Positions 43,438 to 46,138 of a stretch of 46,138 bases of DNA are shown in pieces. Position numbers and translations under genes: made by a program. The stretch's first letter is position 1; each line of letters begins with the position of its first letter. The notes under the pieces were generated by a model. That model saw nothing but the letters and a program-made list of their open reading frames with translations, was not told where the DNA came from and did no database searches. Source of the DNA: a bacterium (lineage in GTDB: Bacteria > SZUA-79 > Acidulodesulfobacterales > Acidulodesulfobacteraceae); contig JAJYPL010000008.1 in the NCBI GenBank assembly GCA_021795355.1, forward strand, positions 1 through 46,138. The letters are read 5' to 3'.

Positions 43438-43956
43438 ATGGACTTAAAACAATTTATCCGTGAAATACCGGATTTTCCAAAAAAAGGAATTAATTTCAAA
43501 GATATTACGCCTCTGCTTGCCGACGCAAAAGCATTTGCTTACGCAATAGATTCTTTAACCGAATCATATATTTCCAAAAAAATAGATTACGTCGTCTGTA
43601 TAGAAGCAAGGGGATTCGTAGTAGGCGCTCCCATAGCCTACAGGCTCGGCGCAGGCGTCATAATGGTCAGAAAGCCCGGCAAACTTCCATATGAATGTTC
43701 GTCCTTAAGCTACGACCTCGAATACGGAAGCGCGACTCTTGAAATACACAAAGATGCGCTGAAAGCGGGCGACAGGGTAATTATCGCCGACGACGTCCTT
43801 GCAACCGGCGGAACGGCTCTCGCGACCATAGGACTTGCCGAAAGTTTCGGCGCCGAAGTTGCGGATACTTGTTTCCTTGCCGAACTTTCGTTTTTAAAAG
43901 GGGCGGATAAACTTAAACCTCATACTGTAAACTCTTTAATGAAGTTTGACTATTAA
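43438..43956 (+). CDS. apt: Adenine phosphoribosyltransferase
   Basis: Salvages adenine to AMP using PRPP, in the cytoplasm. It has the typical N-terminus MDLKQFIREIPDFPKKGINF and KDITPLL, EARGFVVGAPIAYRLG, VRKPGKLPYE, and the PRPP-binding VIIADDVLATGGTALAT. 172 aa. The nearest GGAG lies 14 bases before ATG 43438, further than usual, but the conserved N-terminus fixes the start. It has its own consensus promoter. Gap to the cytochrome gene is 33 bp. Confidence 0.96.
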   Translation: MDLKQFIREIPDFPKKGINFKDITPLLADAKAFAYAIDSLTESYISKKIDYVVCIEARGFVVGAPIAYRLGAGVIMVRKPGKLPYECSSLSYDLEYGSATLEIHKDALKAGDRVIIADDVLATGGTALATIGLAESFGAEVADTCFLAELSFLKGADKLKPHTVNSLMKFDY

Positions 43957-43989
43957 ATTATATAAATTTATTCTTTTAAGGGGGGTTTT

Positions 43990-44379
43990 ATGAAAAAAGG
44001 AATAACGGTAATATTTGTCGTTCTCGTCATAGTTCTCGGCTACGCTGCGGTTCGCGCAATAACCGCTCCGGTAAAATTATCAGCCGCTCAGCTCGGAAAT
44101 CAGCTTATTCATTCGCATAAAAAAGGCATAGACTGCTTAGCCTGCCACAAAATTGGAAAAAAAGGCGGAACCATCGGTCCCGACCTTTCCAAAGAAGGAC
44201 TTGCGAAACATTCTATTAATTGGCTTGAAGTTCAAATTGCGACTCCGTCCAAACATTTCAAATCCGGTTCTATGGTAAAAATCGGCGGAAAGTCTTATAT
44301 GGCTATTATGTCCGACCACAAGATGCTAAGCAAAAAAGAGCTGTTTGACCTTGCGTCTTATCTTGATTCGCTGAAATAA
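43990..44379 (+). CDS. Small monoheme c-type cytochrome
   Basis: 129 aa. An N-terminal hydrophobic segment (about 5-22) acts as signal or membrane anchor into the periplasm. One heme-binding CLACH lies at C49-C52-H53, followed by GTIGPDLSKEG, then YMAIMSDHKMLSKKELFDLASYLDSL, which is the terminal helix pattern of class I cytochromes; one of the methionines before it (about 85-101) is the likely axial ligand. AAGGGGGG lies just upstream of the ATG. It is followed by the Cyc2-like gene, making it a candidate periplasmic electron acceptor for it, though the gap contains separate promoters. Confidence 0.88.
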   Translation: MKKGITVIFVVLVIVLGYAAVRAITAPVKLSAAQLGNQLIHSHKKGIDCLACHKIGKKGGTIGPDLSKEGLAKHSINWLEVQIATPSKHFKSGSMVKIGGKSYMAIMSDHKMLSKKELFDLASYLDSLK

Positions 44380-44394
44380 AAAATAAAAAAACAC

Positions 44395-44422
44395 TTGACA
44401 TATGAAATTTTGATATTATAAT
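44395..44422 (+). promoter_or_regulatory. Promoter P1 for the Cyc2-like gene
   Basis: TTGACA (44395-44400), a 16-bp spacer, TATAAT (44417-44422); both hexamers are consensus. It gives a leader of about 275 bases. Confidence 0.65.
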
Positions 44423-44499
44423 TAATTATATAAATATATAACCGATATATATATGAGATATATAATGAAGTTAATAAGTCAAATTAGTCAAAAAAAATG

Positions 44500-44528
44500 T
44501 TGACAACAGCTAAGTTTAGATATATAAA
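44500..44528 (+). promoter_or_regulatory. Promoter P2 for the Cyc2-like gene
   Basis: TTGACA (44500-44505), a 17-bp spacer and TATAAA (44523-44528). It gives a leader of about 170 bases. The 323-bp gap 44380-44702 otherwise holds AT-rich sequence without a reading frame of note. Confidence 0.6.
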
Positions 44529-44575
44529 TATAGTAATAACTGAATAGAATAAAAAATTAACATATAAAAATCTTT

Positions 44576-44585
44576 TAAGGAGGTG
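44576..44585 (+). promoter_or_regulatory. Extended Shine-Dalgarno-like site in the Cyc2-like leader
   Basis: TAAGGAGGTG is complementary to ten bases of the usual 16S rRNA 3' end but is 117 bases before the real start. The nearest reading frame is a 12-codon GTG frame at 44583-44621 that begins inside the site. It could hold ribosomes ready or stabilise the mRNA. The gene's own site is GAGG at 44693-44696. Confidence 0.4.
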
Positions 44586-44702
44586 CAAAAGGGAGAAAGA
44601 TTTAAAAAAAATTTGAAGTAAGTATTTAGATAGTAAAACAAATGAAAAAAAGTTCTAATTTAACTATTTAATTTTAATTTAACTTTAAGAGAGAGGAAAG
44701 TT

Positions 44703-46136
44703 ATGAAAAAGTCATTAGCAGTAACACTCGTAGCTTTGTTCGTCTTGGCGTTATCATTCGCAATGGTTCCCAAGAAAGCAAACGCTATTCCGGCTTTCGC
44801 ACAAAAGTACCACTTTTCGTGCGCAGTTTGTCATACGGTTTTCCCAAACCTTAACCCGTTCGGAAGAGCATTCTGGAGAAACGGCTTCAGACTTCCGGGC
44901 ACAAACGGAACCCCTGCCGACGCAACTCAGATAACCAATGGATTAAGCTTACCGAATCCATGGCCGATTCCGATCGTGTTGGAAGCGCAGATCTATTATC
45001 AGCATATAACTAATGAAAATGTATCGACTAGGAAAGGATATAGCCAGTCAGATGCATTTGGCACTCTTGACGATATAGTTATAGGCGGCGCAGATAAATT
45101 ATATACGCCGTTTGTAAATTCATTATCATTTTATGTGAATTATTCAAGCGCAAACGGAGGTAGTCTTTCCGGTCCGGTTTGGGCATCCTTAAACGGACTT
45201 GGTGCAGGATTTGGTCTTCCGTCACATTTACTTAACTTAAAACTTGGTACCGTTACTACAGCAAGTCCATATTTTTACAGACAGCAGCCATTTAGCGGCG
45301 GATTTAAAATAGGTCCAACGATTAACGGTCAGGGATTAAATGTTGGTGCAGACGGTGAAAGTGGAGTTTTAATTCATAATGGAAATGCTGGTATCGCTCT
45401 TTACGGTACTCCAGGTTATCATTTATGGTATAAAGTAACAATGACGAATGATGCAGGTCCTAAAGCTAATACACCAGCCACTGGCAATTATGCACTAGGA
45501 GCTCCTAGCGGAGTTCAAAATTATGTAGGTCAAGCAACTAACGCCATGGAATATTCTTATCAGTTAAAAGAATACGCTCCAATTCCAATGGGACAGCTTG
45601 AATTCGGTTACTATGGTGCAAGCATTGCAGAACCGATAACTGTAAGCGGCAATACCTGGACTGACGGTATACAAGTCAACGGCGTTGATGTTGACCTTGC
45701 CAACGATGTCTATGAACTTGGCGTTACCTATATGGAACAGCATGATTCAAATCCATACGGTGGTATGTCATATGATGGACACCATACAAACGGATACAGC
45801 GATTTCGAAGCATATGGACGCTATTTATTCCCGACCTTATTAGGTCATGGAGTAATGCTTGTTGCTGACTATTCTACTTATTCATGGCAGCATAAGCAGA
45901 CTCAAGAGCTATATCAGCAAAGCCAAAATTCTGGAGTTGATACATGTAGTACAACTAATTTATATCAGAGCGGAAGCTATTTAGCTAATGGATGTTTTAA
46001 TGAAGGTATAAAAGATGCATTTGATGTTTTCGGCGATATAAACTTAGCTTATAATGCACATCTTTATGCAGGATACATCTTTACAAATAAGCAGGAAGAT
46101 GATATGTTCAGAACCGGTTTGTACTTTGCATTCTAA
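44703..46136 (+). CDS. Cyc2-like outer-membrane cytochrome c-porin fusion (candidate Fe(II) oxidase)
   Basis: 477 aa. The signal peptide ends ANA (residues 26-28). The mature N-terminus IPAFAQKYHFSCAVCHTVFP carries a single heme site, C40-C43-H44, followed by NLNPFGRAFWRNGFRLPG. This arrangement of AFA(R/Q), CxxCH and P-FGRAF is the hallmark of Cyc2. The rest (about 75-477) is alternating aromatic/hydrophobic strands and Gly/Asn-rich turns of a barrel, ending in the BAM-recognised LYFAF terminal Phe. Cys415 and Cys431 may form a loop disulfide. Length is close to Acidithiobacillus Cyc2 (about 485 aa). In known cases Cyc2 oxidises Fe(II) at the cell surface and passes electrons inward. Other single-heme porins cannot be excluded. 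Strong promoters and many GGT codons suggest high expression. Confidence 0.8.
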   Translation: MKKSLAVTLVALFVLALSFAMVPKKANAIPAFAQKYHFSCAVCHTVFPNLNPFGRAFWRNGFRLPGTNGTPADATQITNGLSLPNPWPIPIVLEAQIYYQHITNENVSTRKGYSQSDAFGTLDDIVIGGADKLYTPFVNSLSFYVNYSSANGGSLSGPVWASLNGLGAGFGLPSHLLNLKLGTVTTASPYFYRQQPFSGGFKIGPTINGQGLNVGADGESGVLIHNGNAGIALYGTPGYHLWYKVTMTNDAGPKANTPATGNYALGAPSGVQNYVGQATNAMEYSYQLKEYAPIPMGQLEFGYYGASIAEPITVSGNTWTDGIQVNGVDVDLANDVYELGVTYMEQHDSNPYGGMSYDGHHTNGYSDFEAYGRYLFPTLLGHGVMLVADYSTYSWQHKQTQELYQQSQNSGVDTCSTTNLYQSGSYLANGCFNEGIKDAFDVFGDINLAYNAHLYAGYIFTNKQEDDMFRTGLYFAF

Positions 46137-46138
46137 TC

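Noticed and set aside
44583-44621. 12-codon GTG frame as a gene
   Set aside because: It starts inside its own ribosome site and has no recognisable sequence; kept only as a possible leader peptide.

Overview
The window is an AT-rich, gene-dense stretch of a Gram-negative bacterial chromosome. It has 43 protein genes, 41 of them on the + strand, and I see no rRNA, tRNA or CRISPR. The Gram-negative call rests on a DAP-type MurE (DNPR motif), MreBCD/RodA/PBP2, a BamD lipoprotein, IHF and a surE-pcm-rpoS-like block. The last gene encodes an outer-membrane heme-porin fusion resembling the iron oxidase Cyc2. Together these suggest a deltaproteobacterial (Desulfobacterota-like) organism, possibly an uncultivated iron/sulfur-cycling or acidophilic lineage such as Ca. 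Acidulodesulfobacterales. That placement is inference; no rRNA gene is present to test it.

Layout. 14-16838 is an almost complete division and cell-wall (dcw) cluster: ftsI, murE, murF, mraY, murD, ftsW, murG, murC, murB, ddl, ftsQ, ftsA, ftsZ, mostly overlapping or a few bases apart. 16849-21176 is a mixed segment: a ModE-like regulator, a minus-strand pair (CbiX-like chelatase, then a B12-binding radical SAM protein), an ABC ATPase without a permease, and a class II aldolase-like protein. 21267-27830 is the elongasome: mreB, mreC, mreD, a SurA/PpiD-like protein, mrdA, rodA. 27849-32595 holds pgpA, cinA, recA, a PilT/PilU ATPase and recX. 32674-37072 holds alaS, a lipoprotein gene and bamD. 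37194-39219 is infC, rpmI, rplT, ihfA and a MerR regulator. 39222-43303 is surE, pcm, an rpoS-like sigma factor and an ArnT-like glycosyltransferase. 43438-46136 is apt, a small monoheme cytochrome c and the Cyc2-like gene, the last behind a long leader with two good promoters.

The least expected layer is not a gene. Eleven copies, plus one fragment, of a short palindrome lie between genes. The core is invariant (GAATT-G-AATTC) and the outer arms differ from copy to copy while remaining self-complementary. The odd centre base and conserved flanks give each copy a direction, and three pairs face each other, as in REP/REPIN elements. One copy encodes the last residues of MurE, two copies 17.5 kb apart share 45 identical bases, and several lie in the probable leaders of recA, ftsZ, alaS, infC or rpmI. 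A second inverted-repeat family has two copies, one of them in frame inside the ArnT-like gene.

Working together, the first 28 kb supplies lipid II synthesis, septation and lateral-wall growth. The middle provides recombination, translation and outer-membrane assembly. The right end offers a candidate outer-membrane-to-periplasm electron route (Cyc2-like protein to small cytochrome c) that could feed on Fe(II).
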